7,166 nucleotides of DNA from Pseudomonadota bacterium (GCA_018812385.1 JAHJDU010000017.1:1-7166); one strand, 5' to 3'. Counted from the stretch's first letter, positions 1 through 5,758 are shown. Translations and numbers: made by a program. The notes: generated by a model from the letters alone, not told the origin.

Positions 1-156
1 ATCGGAAATGAAATTACTTAAACGCAATTGCTTGTCTTTTGATCCATCTACTGCGTTGCATCAAAGGCCGAATACATCAAGTATTCAACCTTTAATGCGC
101 CTTGTATATGAACCAAAATTCTTCGCAATTTCTGTTCAATTTATATAATTTCCAAT
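1..156. repeat. Fold-back repeat, copy 1 (CTGCGTTG...GCCTTGTATATG family)
   Basis: This non-coding stretch is an imperfect palindrome centred near position 78. Its centre is the hairpin GAATAC-ATCAA-GTATTC (70-86). The outer ends GGAAAT (4-9) and ATTTCC (148-153) face each other, and intermediate segments also correspond (for example CAATTGC near 25 with GCAATTT near 125). The left arm carries CTGCGTTG and the right arm GCGCCTTGTATATG. The same core and hairpin layout recurs at 5759-5941, and the 12-mer GCCTTGTATATG recurs in reverse at the window end. It may extend beyond the left edge. It contains no plausible gene. Confidence 0.6.
122..149 (+). promoter_or_regulatory. Possible weak promoter for dnaX operon
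   Basis: TATAAT at 144-149 matches the sigma-70 -10 consensus. It is preceded at 16 bp by TTCGCA (122-127), a 4/6 match to the -35 box. It lies inside the right arm of the fold-back repeat, about 38 bp before the dnaX start. In such AT-rich DNA a TATAAT can occur by chance, so this is a weak call. Confidence 0.25.
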
Positions 157-186
157 CCTAATCATAATAGTTCATATTAAGATAAC

Positions 187-1878
187 ATGTCATACCAAGT
201 ATTAGCACTAAAATATAGACCCCAGACATTTGATGATGTTGTTGGTCAACCTCATGTTACCACCACCCTTTCCAATGCAATCTCCCAGGACAGGGTTGCC
301 CATGCCATTCTTTTCACAGGCCCCAGAGGCACCGGAAAAACAACCATTGCAAGGATTTTAGCCAAGGCAATGAATTGTAAAAAAGGCCCTTCTCCCTTCC
401 CATGCAACCAGTGTAAAATTTGCACGAATATCATTGAAGGGCATTGCACGGACGTTTTTGAAATCGATGGGGCATCCAACAACAGCGTGGATCAAATCAG
501 GGATTTAAGGGAAAATGTCACTTATATGCCTTCATCGGCAGCGTATAAAATATATATTATCGATGAAGTCCATATGCTGTCTACTGCTGCATTTAATGCC
601 CTGCTCAAAACCCTTGAAGAACCTCCTGAACATGTAATGTTCATTTTTGCAACCACGGAAGTACACAAAATCCCGGCTACCATCCTTTCAAGATGTCAAC
701 GCCATGATCTTGGCAGAATTTCTCTGCAAATGATTTCAAATCATTTGCAGGCTCTTTGCAAGAATGAAGGGTTCAGTATTGAAAAACTAAGCCTTGACCT
801 GATTGCCCAGGAAGCTGATGGTTCCATAAGAGACGCATTAAGCCTTCTTGACAGGGTTTTATCCTCAGCCACCACCAAAGAAATCCAACTGGATCGTGTG
901 TTGGACAGTCTTGGCATCCAGGACTTACAAACAATGCATGATATATCAGCGGCAATCTTTGAAAACAATGGTGCCCGGCTCATTGAAATCATAGAAAAAA
1001 TAAACAACTCAGGAATTGACCTGAAAAAATTTTATTCTGATATTATTTTCCATTTCAGAAATCTGAATATCGTTAAAATATGTGGCAAGGACAGCCCGGC
1101 TGTCAATATCACAGATTCTGAAAAAGAAAAAATCTTCCAGACTGTTACGTCACTGTCCACAGGTTTTATCAACACGATTTTACAAATCCTTTTGGATGAA
1201 GAATCCATTGTCAAATATTCATCCCATACCAGAACCGCTATTGAAATGGTTCTTTTAAAATTGCTTCAAATAAACCCGGGCGCCCAAATTGATAACATCA
1301 TCGCAAAGCTTGATATCCTTGCGAACCAATTAGGTTCAAACAAGACAGGTCCGAACCAGCTATATTCAAAACCTTCATCCCTGACCCAGGGATTTGAACC
1401 CTTACAAAAACCTTTTGCAAGTGAGCCTTTGCAGGAAAAACAAGAAGCTCCAGCTATCCGGGAATCAATGCCCTCAGCCGGATATCAGGCAGATGAATCC
1501 CCTTCACCGGAATCGCATAAAAACGGCCCAGCCAGAACATGGAAAGATTTTTTAAATAAAATAGAACCAGTATATCCCTTTATGTTTGCCCTTCTTTCCA
1601 AAGGCAAGGTAACCCAGACTGAAACCAGTGAGATTATCGTTGAACTGGAAAATGGTTCGTCTTTTGATAAAACAAGGCTTAAAAAAACAAAGCCTGAACT
1701 GCAAAATATATGCAAAGAATTTCTTGGAAAACATCTGACAATAACGCTCGTTTCAGGAAAGAACAAGACAGAACCTGATGACAAAAAAAAAGAAATAAAA
1801 GCCAGGCAAGCGGCCTTCAACCACCCCCTTGTTGTTGAAGCCCAAAAGATGTTTGATGGTGAGATAATCAATCAATAA
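187..1878 (+). CDS. dnaX: DNA polymerase III subunit gamma/tau (DnaX)
   Basis: DnaX is the AAA+ ATPase subunit of the clamp loader that places the beta sliding clamp on primed DNA and links the polymerase cores at the fork. The start MSYQVLALKYRPQTFDDVVGQ is typical of the family. Residues 45-52 are Walker A GPRGTGKT. C64, C73, C76 and C79 form the zinc module at the same spacing as in E. coli. Walker B is IIDEVH (124-129), and SRC at 168-170 carries the arginine finger. Residues ~380-450 are a Pro/Ser/Glu-rich linker. A C-terminal domain follows, ending in the usual HPLV-x-EA-x-x-(M/I)F motif, so the gene is complete. At 563 aa it is shorter than E. coli tau (643) and longer than gamma (431). 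There is no strong Shine-Dalgarno before the ATG. It is the first gene of the dnaX-ybaB-recR operon. A run of nine A (1783-1791) lies near the 3' end, and slippage there would remove only the tail. Confidence 0.97.
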   Translation: MSYQVLALKYRPQTFDDVVGQPHVTTTLSNAISQDRVAHAILFTGPRGTGKTTIARILAKAMNCKKGPSPFPCNQCKICTNIIEGHCTDVFEIDGASNNSVDQIRDLRENVTYMPSSAAYKIYIIDEVHMLSTAAFNALLKTLEEPPEHVMFIFATTEVHKIPATILSRCQRHDLGRISLQMISNHLQALCKNEGFSIEKLSLDLIAQEADGSIRDALSLLDRVLSSATTKEIQLDRVLDSLGIQDLQTMHDISAAIFENNGARLIEIIEKINNSGIDLKKFYSDIIFHFRNLNIVKICGKDSPAVNITDSEKEKIFQTVTSLSTGFINTILQILLDEESIVKYSSHTRTAIEMVLLKLLQINPGAQIDNIIAKLDILANQLGSNKTGPNQLYSKPSSLTQGFEPLQKPFASEPLQEKQEAPAIRESMPSAGYQADESPSPESHKNGPARTWKDFLNKIEPVYPFMFALLSKGKVTQTETSEIIVELENGSSFDKTRLKKTKPELQNICKEFLGKHLTITLVSGKNKTEPDDKKKEIKARQAAFNHPLVVEAQKMFDGEIINQ

Positions 1879-1892
1879 GATAGGAGTGACAA

Positions 1893-2204
1893 ATGATGAA
1901 AAATATGAGTTCAATGATGAAACAAGCCCAGAATCTTCAGAAAAAAATGATGAAAACCCAGGCTGAATTAGCCACAAAAACGGTTGAAGCCTCTTCTGGC
2001 GGCGGCATGGTCAAGGTGATTGCCAATGGTGGCCAGAAAATTGAATCCATTATTTTTGAAAAAGAAATAATTGATCCGGAAGATATTGAAATGCTTCAGG
2101 ACCTTGTTTTAGCAGCTGTCAATGATGCATTAAACAAAGCCCAGGAAATGGTGTCTTCTGAAATGGCTAAGCTTACTGGAGGACTCAATATTCCCGGTCT
2201 GTAA
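1893..2204 (+). CDS. ybaB: YbaB/EbfC family nucleoid-associated protein
   Basis: This is a 103-aa member of the YbaB/EbfC family of small dimeric DNA-binding proteins that act on the nucleoid. The N-terminus (1-30) is Met/Lys/Gln-rich and helical, with the family pattern MMKQAQNLQKKM. It is followed by the conserved EASSGGGMVKVIANGGQKI core (about residues 33-51) and a C-terminal helix rich in acidic and Ala residues, ending in a Gly-rich GLNIPGL tail. AGGAG (1882-1886) sits 6 nt before the chosen ATG; the next codon but one (1896) is also ATG and could serve. It starts 14 nt after dnaX and ends 6 nt before recR, the classical bacterial dnaX-ybaB-recR order, which implies co-transcription. 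The exact cellular role of the family remains loosely defined. Confidence 0.95.
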   Translation: MMKNMSSMMKQAQNLQKKMMKTQAELATKTVEASSGGGMVKVIANGGQKIESIIFEKEIIDPEDIEMLQDLVLAAVNDALNKAQEMVSSEMAKLTGGLNIPGL

Positions 2205-2210
2205 AAAACC

Positions 2211-2810
2211 ATGAATTATTATCCAGAACCGATTTTAAAACTCATTAACAGCCTGTCAAAACTTCCGGGTATTGGAAAAAATACAGCAGAACGACTTGCG
2301 CTTCACATTCTCCATGCCCCGAATCATGAAGCTGTAACCCTTGCCAGCGACATCATTGAATTGAAAAAAAGTATTCAAATATGTTCCGTGTGCTTTGCCC
2401 TGAGCGACAAAGATAAATGTCGGATATGCTCTGATCCCCAAAGAGATCAGACCAGTATCTGTGTTGTAGAGAATCCAACAGATATGGCAGCCATAGAAAA
2501 ATCAAACGCCTTTCTTGGGACCTACCACATATTGGGTGGCGTACTTTCTCCCATTGACGGTATTGGCCCGGATGACATCAGGATACAGGAGTTATTGAAA
2601 AGGGCTGCTTCTAAAACAATAAAAGAAATCATCCTTGCCACCAAGACCAATGTTGAAGGAGAAGCCACGGCTTCCTATATTCTTGAAAAACTTAAAAAAA
2701 CAAAGATCAAACTCACAAGGATAGCGTCGGGTATCCCCATGGGGGGTGATTTGCAATATATTGACCAGCTGACCATGCAAAAAGCAATGGAAAAAAGGTA
2801 TGACGTCTGA
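2211..2810 (+). CDS. recR: Recombination mediator protein RecR
   Basis: RecR works with RecO (and RecF) to load RecA on SSB-coated gapped DNA in recombinational repair. This copy has the usual length of 199 aa and all family parts in order. These are the helix-hairpin-helix LPGIGKNTAERLALHIL (18-34), a four-cysteine zinc finger at C58, C61, C70 and C73, a Toprim domain beginning at VVENPTDMAAIE (85-96) with ATKTNVEGEATA (~142-153), and the C-terminal GIPMGGDLQYID stretch. It starts 6 nt after the ybaB stop with no good Shine-Dalgarno, so translation is probably coupled to ybaB. Its last 11 nt overlap the start of the following Cys-cluster gene. Nothing appears missing or disrupted. Confidence 0.97.
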   Translation: MNYYPEPILKLINSLSKLPGIGKNTAERLALHILHAPNHEAVTLASDIIELKKSIQICSVCFALSDKDKCRICSDPQRDQTSICVVENPTDMAAIEKSNAFLGTYHILGGVLSPIDGIGPDDIRIQELLKRAASKTIKEIILATKTNVEGEATASYILEKLKKTKIKLTRIASGIPMGGDLQYIDQLTMQKAMEKRYDV

Positions 2811-3231
2811 GGGTAAAGCCGTCATAGATATTTTTGAATGCCAACTCTGCGGCAACTGTTGCAACGGGTTTGGCGGCACTTATGTTACCAGCCAAGATAT
2901 CATCAATATATCAACATACCTTTGCTGTGATCCTGAAAAATTTATTGAAATATATTGTGACCCCTCAGGATCACGGCATGTTTTAACACAAGGCAAAGAC
3001 GGAGCCTGTATCTTCTTTGACAACATCCACCAATGCACCATCCATCCGGTAAAGCCATATATGTGCAAAGCCTGGCCTTTCATTCAAGCGGTTATTAAAC
3101 ATCCTGAAAACTGGAATGCCATGGCAGGCGCATGCCCGGGCATGGAAAAGAATATACCATATAAGGATCTTCAAAAAATTGTTGCTGAAGAAAAAGAAAA
3201 ACTCGACAAATCTTTACAGGACTTTATATGA
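2800..3231 (+). CDS. YkgJ family cysteine-cluster (CxxCxxCC) protein
   Basis: This 143-aa protein matches the YkgJ (UPF0153) family of putative Zn/Fe-binding proteins, whose biochemical role is unknown. The signature C14-x2-C17-x2-C20-C21 is at the N-terminus. The second half of the cluster follows as C70, C79, H82 (CTIHP), C89 and the family motif KPYMCKAWPF (85-94). A further cysteine is at C112 (GACPG). The C-terminus is a charged helix. The ATG lies inside the last codons of recR (11-nt overlap) behind AAAAAAGG, so its translation is probably coupled to recR. This makes it the fourth gene of the operon. Whether it takes part in recombination or only shares the transcript cannot be told. 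Its stop codon falls within the left end of a large inverted repeat. Confidence 0.88.
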   Translation: MTSEGKAVIDIFECQLCGNCCNGFGGTYVTSQDIINISTYLCCDPEKFIEIYCDPSGSRHVLTQGKDGACIFFDNIHQCTIHPVKPYMCKAWPFIQAVIKHPENWNAMAGACPGMEKNIPYKDLQKIVAEEKEKLDKSLQDFI

Positions 3232-3316
3232 AAGAACTGAGATATGAGTTTTGAGTAGTGAGAAAACAACATCAGCTTAGCTTCCCTCACTACTCAGCAC
3301 TCATTACTCTTTCATA
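3227..3316. repeat. Large inverted repeat at the 3' end of the dnaX operon
   Basis: Three nested arms pair exactly: TATGAAAGA (3227-3235) with TCTTTCATA (3308-3316), ATGAGT (3244-3249) with ACTCAT (3299-3304), and TGAGTAGTGAG (3252-3262) with CTCACTACTCA (3286-3296). A 23-nt loop separates the inner arms. The outer arm includes the stop codon of the preceding gene. No T-run follows, so it is not a textbook intrinsic terminator. It looks like a dispersed REP- or MITE-type element and may protect or end the transcript. Confidence 0.7.
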
Positions 3317-3330
3317 ATTTGTTGTGCCCT

Positions 3331-3553
3331 TCAGGGCATGGGCGTTAGAACTTTTACAAAAATCGCAGGCAATCCGTTCGTTGCAAGGTAAACAGACCTG
3401 CACTGCAAGGTGACTTCAAATAGATTTAAAAATTTCTTGCCGCCTTTGCTTTTGTGGAACCTGCAATACCTTTCGATAAATGTTCTATTTGGCGGAAATG
3501 CCAATCTTGGCATTTCCGCCAAATGGTCGGGCATAGAAAAACCCCAATATTAA
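3331..3553. other. Gene-poor stretch with possible decayed ORF
   Basis: Positions 3317-3534 hold no gene I can support. The region opens with a small perfect hairpin, TGCCCT-TC-AGGGCA (3325-3338). The reverse strand is open for 67 codons (3534 to 3331, starting MPDHLAEMPRLAF). The forward strand reads MGVRTFTKIAGNPFVAR from ATG 3338, stops at TAA 3389-3391, and is then open again in the same frame to TAA 3551-3553. Neither reading resembles a family I know and neither has a Shine-Dalgarno. It may be a remnant of a mobile or repeat-borne sequence. Confidence 0.25.
3487..3524. repeat. Perfect 18-bp hairpin palindrome
   Basis: ATTTGGCGGAAATGCCAA (3487-3504) and its exact reverse complement (3507-3524) are separated by only TC. 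The 38-bp structure is GC-richer than its surroundings. No T-run follows on either strand within a few bases, so it is not a simple terminator, although it lies between two convergent transcription units. It could be a repeat end, a protein-binding site or a transcript-stabilising hairpin. Confidence 0.75.
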
Positions 3554-3583
3554 TCCTTAGTCATTAACTAACATTCGGGGTTT
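3535..3583 (-). terminator. Probable terminator of the reverse-strand module
   Basis: Read on the reverse strand, AAACCCC (3583-3577) pairs with GGGGTTT (3545-3539) and is followed by a T-run (TTTTT, 3541-3537) then CT. Inside lies a second small stem, TTAGT/ACTAA. It begins 44 nt beyond the stop codon of the last module gene. The loop is long (31 nt unless the inner stem forms), which lowers confidence. Confidence 0.5.
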
Positions 3584-3626
3584 ATATATATAGCTGAAAC
3601 GCAAAAGACGGCTTCCTGTTATGTTT

Positions 3627-4073
3627 TCAACGTGCCTTATTTGAAATCGTTTCTTCTACCCTTAAGGCACTGTGTGATTCTGCAGTATCAATTAACTTTT
3701 TATCTTTGTCATAGAATTTAAAATAGAATTTGATGTTGCCGGGACCTTTGAATTGAAAGTTGTTAAAAATAGCATTAATTAAAATGCCTTTTTTATCAGT
3801 TTCTTTTGTAGGTGGAAGGGGGCCTCCACCAATATCTTTCACTTCACCTTCATAATCTATCTCTATGCTAAATTGATGAATATTTGATATCTTTTCTTCC
3901 CTCTCGAATTCAATTTGTGCAAACACAGCAAGGCTTTTGATTTTCGGCCATTGTGCTTTTTGATTTAAAACTGAATGGAAATTTATCGAATCGGAGTAAA
4001 CTCCCATTAAAGAGTGTTTGTTCCCCATTTCAATCCTTATATCATCACAAATTATAAAATTTGAAACTTTCAT
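3627..4073 (-). CDS. DUF6941-like protein, function unknown
   Basis: This is a 148-aa cytosolic-looking protein with no signal peptide or membrane segment. Its opening, FIICDDIRIEMGNKHSLMGVYSD (residues 6-28), has the layout I associate with the DUF6941 family (acidic CD, then E-x-G-x-K-x-SL-x-GVY). After it come alternating hydrophobic strands (45-57, 65-75, 96-121) and a GGGPLPP turn (82-88), suggesting a beta-rich fold. No catalytic motif is visible. The ATG at 4073 is preceded by a strong GGAGGA (4083-4078) and lies 1 nt after the TGA of the MqsA-like gene, so the two are translationally coupled. A further in-frame ATG 75 nt upstream lies inside that gene and is less likely. It is the last gene of the module. 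Family assignment is from memory of the motif; function is unknown. Confidence 0.8.
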   Translation of the reverse strand: MKVSNFIICDDIRIEMGNKHSLMGVYSDSINFHSVLNQKAQWPKIKSLAVFAQIEFEREEKISNIHQFSIEIDYEGEVKDIGGGPLPPTKETDKKGILINAIFNNFQFKGPGNIKFYFKFYDKDKKLIDTAESHSALRVEETISNKAR

Positions 4074-4074
4074 T

Positions 4075-4686
4075 TCATCCTCCAGTAGAGATTGTCGCAA
4101 GCTCCGGAAATGTGAAGCCAAAACTATTATTTTCAGCAGGAAATACATCGGATTGATTTGATATTTCTACTTGTAAAAATCTTATGGTTGTAGATGTTTT
4201 TAACTCTCTGGATTCGTTATCGAATGCCATTCGGTTAACGAATTGTTCCAATGCATCTGAAATATGAATTCTTTGAGCTGCCGGATAATCATATTTTTGT
4301 TCAGCAACCTCAATTAACCACGGGAAAAGGTGTAGATACTTTAACAATGCCACAACCGCTGCTGATGGTTTACTATTTGCACTTTTCCATTTTGAAAGAG
4401 TTCTCTGAGGTATTTCTAAAGCCCTCTCTATCGCTGAAAAGCTATAATTATTTTGCTGGAAATCCTCCAGAATATTTTTTACCGCACGAATTTTTAATTC
4501 GTCTATACACTCTTGGAGTGCCTTTTCATTTTCCTTAAAAATATCACCATCAAATCCACAAGTACTACAGGTATAATTAACAATTTCAACTTCTTTTTTA
4601 CCAGCAAATGGTTCTTGAATTGATTTGACCAATGTGCTTTTACTTAGATCATCACTACCACAAGCCGGGCAAATATAATCATCCAT
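4075..4686 (-). CDS. MqsA-like zinc-ribbon/HTH protein (putative antitoxin and autoregulator)
   Basis: This 203-aa protein has the two-domain plan of the MqsA (YgiT) antitoxin. An N-terminal zinc ribbon has C6-x2-C9 and C40-x2-C43. A linker helix leads to an XRE-like helix-turn-helix at about 80-130 (FSAIERALEIPQRTLSKWKS, then PSAAVVALLKYLHLFPWLIEV). The last part aligns by eye with MqsA's FSRYEKGNAQPHPSTIKLLRVLDKHPELL. The DNA-reading residues Asn97 and Arg101 of E. coli MqsA would correspond to R95 and K99 here. It is longer than MqsA (131 aa): residues 131-203 are an extension I do not recognise. It starts 5 nt after the upstream gene's TAA, behind AAGGA. A palindrome like the MqsA operator lies at the module promoter, so I infer autoregulation. 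Antitoxin activity is inferred, not shown. Confidence 0.8.
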   Translation of the reverse strand: MDDYICPACGSDDLSKSTLVKSIQEPFAGKKEVEIVNYTCSTCGFDGDIFKENEKALQECIDELKIRAVKNILEDFQQNNYSFSAIERALEIPQRTLSKWKSANSKPSAAVVALLKYLHLFPWLIEVAEQKYDYPAAQRIHISDALEQFVNRMAFDNESRELKTSTTIRFLQVEISNQSDVFPAENNSFGFTFPELATISTGG

Positions 4687-4691
4687 TATCC

Positions 4692-5090
4692 TTATCCTTT
4701 CTTCTCGATAATTGCCTTCTTAAGCGCTATTTGCATAGCATTGTTACCAACAGCTAAAAGTTTATTTGTTGAAGGTTTGAAGGATTTTATGATCCATTTT
4801 TTAGTTAATTCGTTTCTCATAATTGCTATGTAACCATATTTACACATGGTTCTAAATGTGTATGCATAAACCATGATAATATTTTCGGGTTTCGGATTTT
4901 TTTCCCACTATTTTGTATTCTGGTGATTTAAGTCTTCAAGTCCATCGTGTATAATGAATTCATAGAGTTGAGTTTCTGTTCGCAAATTAAAAAACTTATC
5001 AGCATCGTTAAGCACCCCTCCCCATGGAATGACATTCTTCCTATCGTGTTTACATGCTTCTTTGAATTTATTAAAATAATTATAAGGCAT
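4692..5090 (-). pseudogene. First gene of the module: one reading frame split by an in-frame TAG
   Basis: From ATG 5090 the frame runs 60 codons (MPYNYFNKFKEACKHD... to ...LNHQNTK), meets TAG at 4910-4908, and then continues in the same frame for 71 codons (WEKNPKPENII, then MVYAYTFRTMCKYGYIAIM...) to TAA at 4694-4692. With the TAG decoded the product would be 132 aa. The ATG at 4874 that could restart translation has no clear Shine-Dalgarno. The first start is well supported: AGAGGTG lies at 5100-5094, just before ATG 5090; the GTG at 5096 is part of that ribosome site. I do not recognise the family. The notable second-half motifs are YGYIAIM and KKWIIKSFK. Its place before an MqsA-like gene, as mqsR lies before mqsA, suggests a toxin or partner role. 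Alternatives to decay are readthrough or a recoded amber codon. Confidence 0.7.
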
Positions 5091-5113
5091 GATCACCTCT
5101 TTTGTAAAGATCT

Positions 5114-5132
5114 TTTATCCTATTAGGATAAA
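5114..5132. promoter_or_regulatory. Palindromic operator, MqsA-site-like
   Basis: TTTATCCTA-T-TAGGATAAA is a perfect 9-bp inverted repeat around a single base. Its core ATCCT-N3-AGGAT keeps the half-site order and spacing of the E. coli MqsA operator, AACCT-N3-AGGTT. It overlaps the module promoter, as expected for autoregulation by the MqsA-like gene product. Confidence 0.7.
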
Positions 5133-5141
5133 TAAAGTCAA
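5114..5141 (-). promoter_or_regulatory. Promoter of the reverse-strand module
   Basis: TTGACT (5141-5136) matches 5/6 of the -35 consensus. GATAAA (5119-5114), 16 bp downstream, matches 4/6 of the -10 box. The first start codon follows 23 nt later behind AGAGGTG. The operator palindrome covers the spacer and the -10, so a bound repressor would exclude RNA polymerase. Confidence 0.6.
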
Positions 5142-5151
5142 TATTTTTTTC

Positions 5152-5169
5152 TTTCTTGCATACAAGAAA
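5152..5169. repeat. Short inverted repeat upstream of the module promoter
   Basis: TTTCTTG (5152-5158) and CAAGAAA (5163-5169) are exact reverse complements around CATA. The site lies 11 bp upstream of the -35 box and abuts the terminator hairpin of the HD gene. It could be a second regulator site, or simply part of the terminator tail region. Confidence 0.35.
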
Positions 5170-5187
5170 AGGATGAATCACATCCTT
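5161..5187 (-). terminator. Intrinsic terminator of the HD-domain gene
   Basis: On the reverse strand, AAGGATG (5187-5181), loop TGATT and CATCCTT (5175-5169) form a perfect 7-bp stem, followed by TTCTTGTA. It starts 3 nt after the TAA of the HD gene, so transcription of that gene probably ends before the module promoter. Confidence 0.6.
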
Positions 5188-5189
5188 GT

Positions 5190-5741
5190 TTATTCAGAAT
5201 AATCGTTCATCCACCATTCATCCCAGCCGGTTTCCATGATACTTTGGGCAATCTTTTTGCCCGTGTCTGTTTGAAGCCTTTCAAGGATAACAGGCAACCA
5301 TTTTTCAGGCCCTTTTGCCCCGATGTCAGACTGTTTTTTCAGTTCAAGAATAAAGGATATCTGATCTGCATCCTTTACCAGCTTTGCTTCTTTTGTCTCG
5401 CCTGAATTAAATTCATCTATAAGGGTTTTAATATCATCACCAAAAGGAAGACCCTTTGTCAGATGGGAAATGGCTTTGGCTTCATCTGTTTGGGAATATT
5501 TTTTTTCCACATAGTTAAAATCTCCTGTTCTTGCCTCGGCAATATCGTGAACAAGGGCCATTGTCACAAGCTTTTCACTATTAATATCCCGTTCTATTCT
5601 GGCCATGGCAAAACAAATAAAGGCTGTCATAAAACTGTGCTCAGCAACACTTTCTTTCCCAGATCCCAAAAAAGCATATCCGGATCTAACGATGTCCTTT
5701 AGTATCCTCACTTCAAACAGCAGGTTGGCAATCTTTTTCAT
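5190..5741 (-). CDS. HD-domain phosphohydrolase, YfbR/HDDC2-like 5'-deoxynucleotidase
   Basis: This 183-aa cytosolic HD-domain protein resembles the YfbR/HDDC2 group, metal-dependent enzymes that remove phosphate from deoxynucleoside monophosphates. The metal-binding set is visible: H35 (ESVAEHSF), H65-D66 (LVHDIAEARTGD) and D126 (LVKDADQ). E69 and the TGD at 72-74 match the group's E...GD pattern. The protein ends in a Trp-rich GWDEWWMNDYSE tail. I chose ATG 5741 (MKKIANLLF), with GGAT 5-8 nt ahead; a TTG two codons upstream is possible. It has its own terminator. Only 17 bp separate the start from the MITE-like repeat, so its promoter must lie within or across that repeat. Substrate is inferred from the family; a broader HD hydrolase role is possible. 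Confidence 0.82.
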   Translation of the reverse strand: MKKIANLLFEVRILKDIVRSGYAFLGSGKESVAEHSFMTAFICFAMARIERDINSEKLVTMALVHDIAEARTGDFNYVEKKYSQTDEAKAISHLTKGLPFGDDIKTLIDEFNSGETKEAKLVKDADQISFILELKKQSDIGAKGPEKWLPVILERLQTDTGKKIAQSIMETGWDEWWMNDYSE

Positions 5742-5758
5742 TTTCAATCCAATCTATT

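Noticed and set aside
1783..1791. Run of nine A in dnaX as a programmed frameshift site making a gamma form
   Set aside because: It lies at about codon 533 of 563. Either shifted frame stops within about 16 codons, removing only the tail, not the tau-specific domains as in E. coli.
1485..1871. Reverse-strand open frame of 128 codons inside dnaX
   Set aside because: Fully antisense to a well-supported gene, with no ribosome site and a composition typical of a shadow frame.
3325..3351. Integron attC-like text: small hairpin followed by GGGCGTTAGAAC
   Set aside because: No matching RYYYAAC core lies at the needed distance upstream, the last base of GTTRRRY does not fit, and no integrase is present.
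4074..4148. Longer start for the DUF6941-like protein (MYFLLKIIVLASHF...), which would add a hydrophobic N-terminus
   Set aside because: It would overlap the MqsA-like gene by 74 nt and lacks a Shine-Dalgarno, whereas ATG 4073 has GGAGGA and the family-typical N-terminus.
4251..4538. Forward open frame of 95 codons inside the MqsA-like gene
   Set aside because: Antisense to a gene with clear zinc-ribbon and HTH motifs, and no family resemblance.
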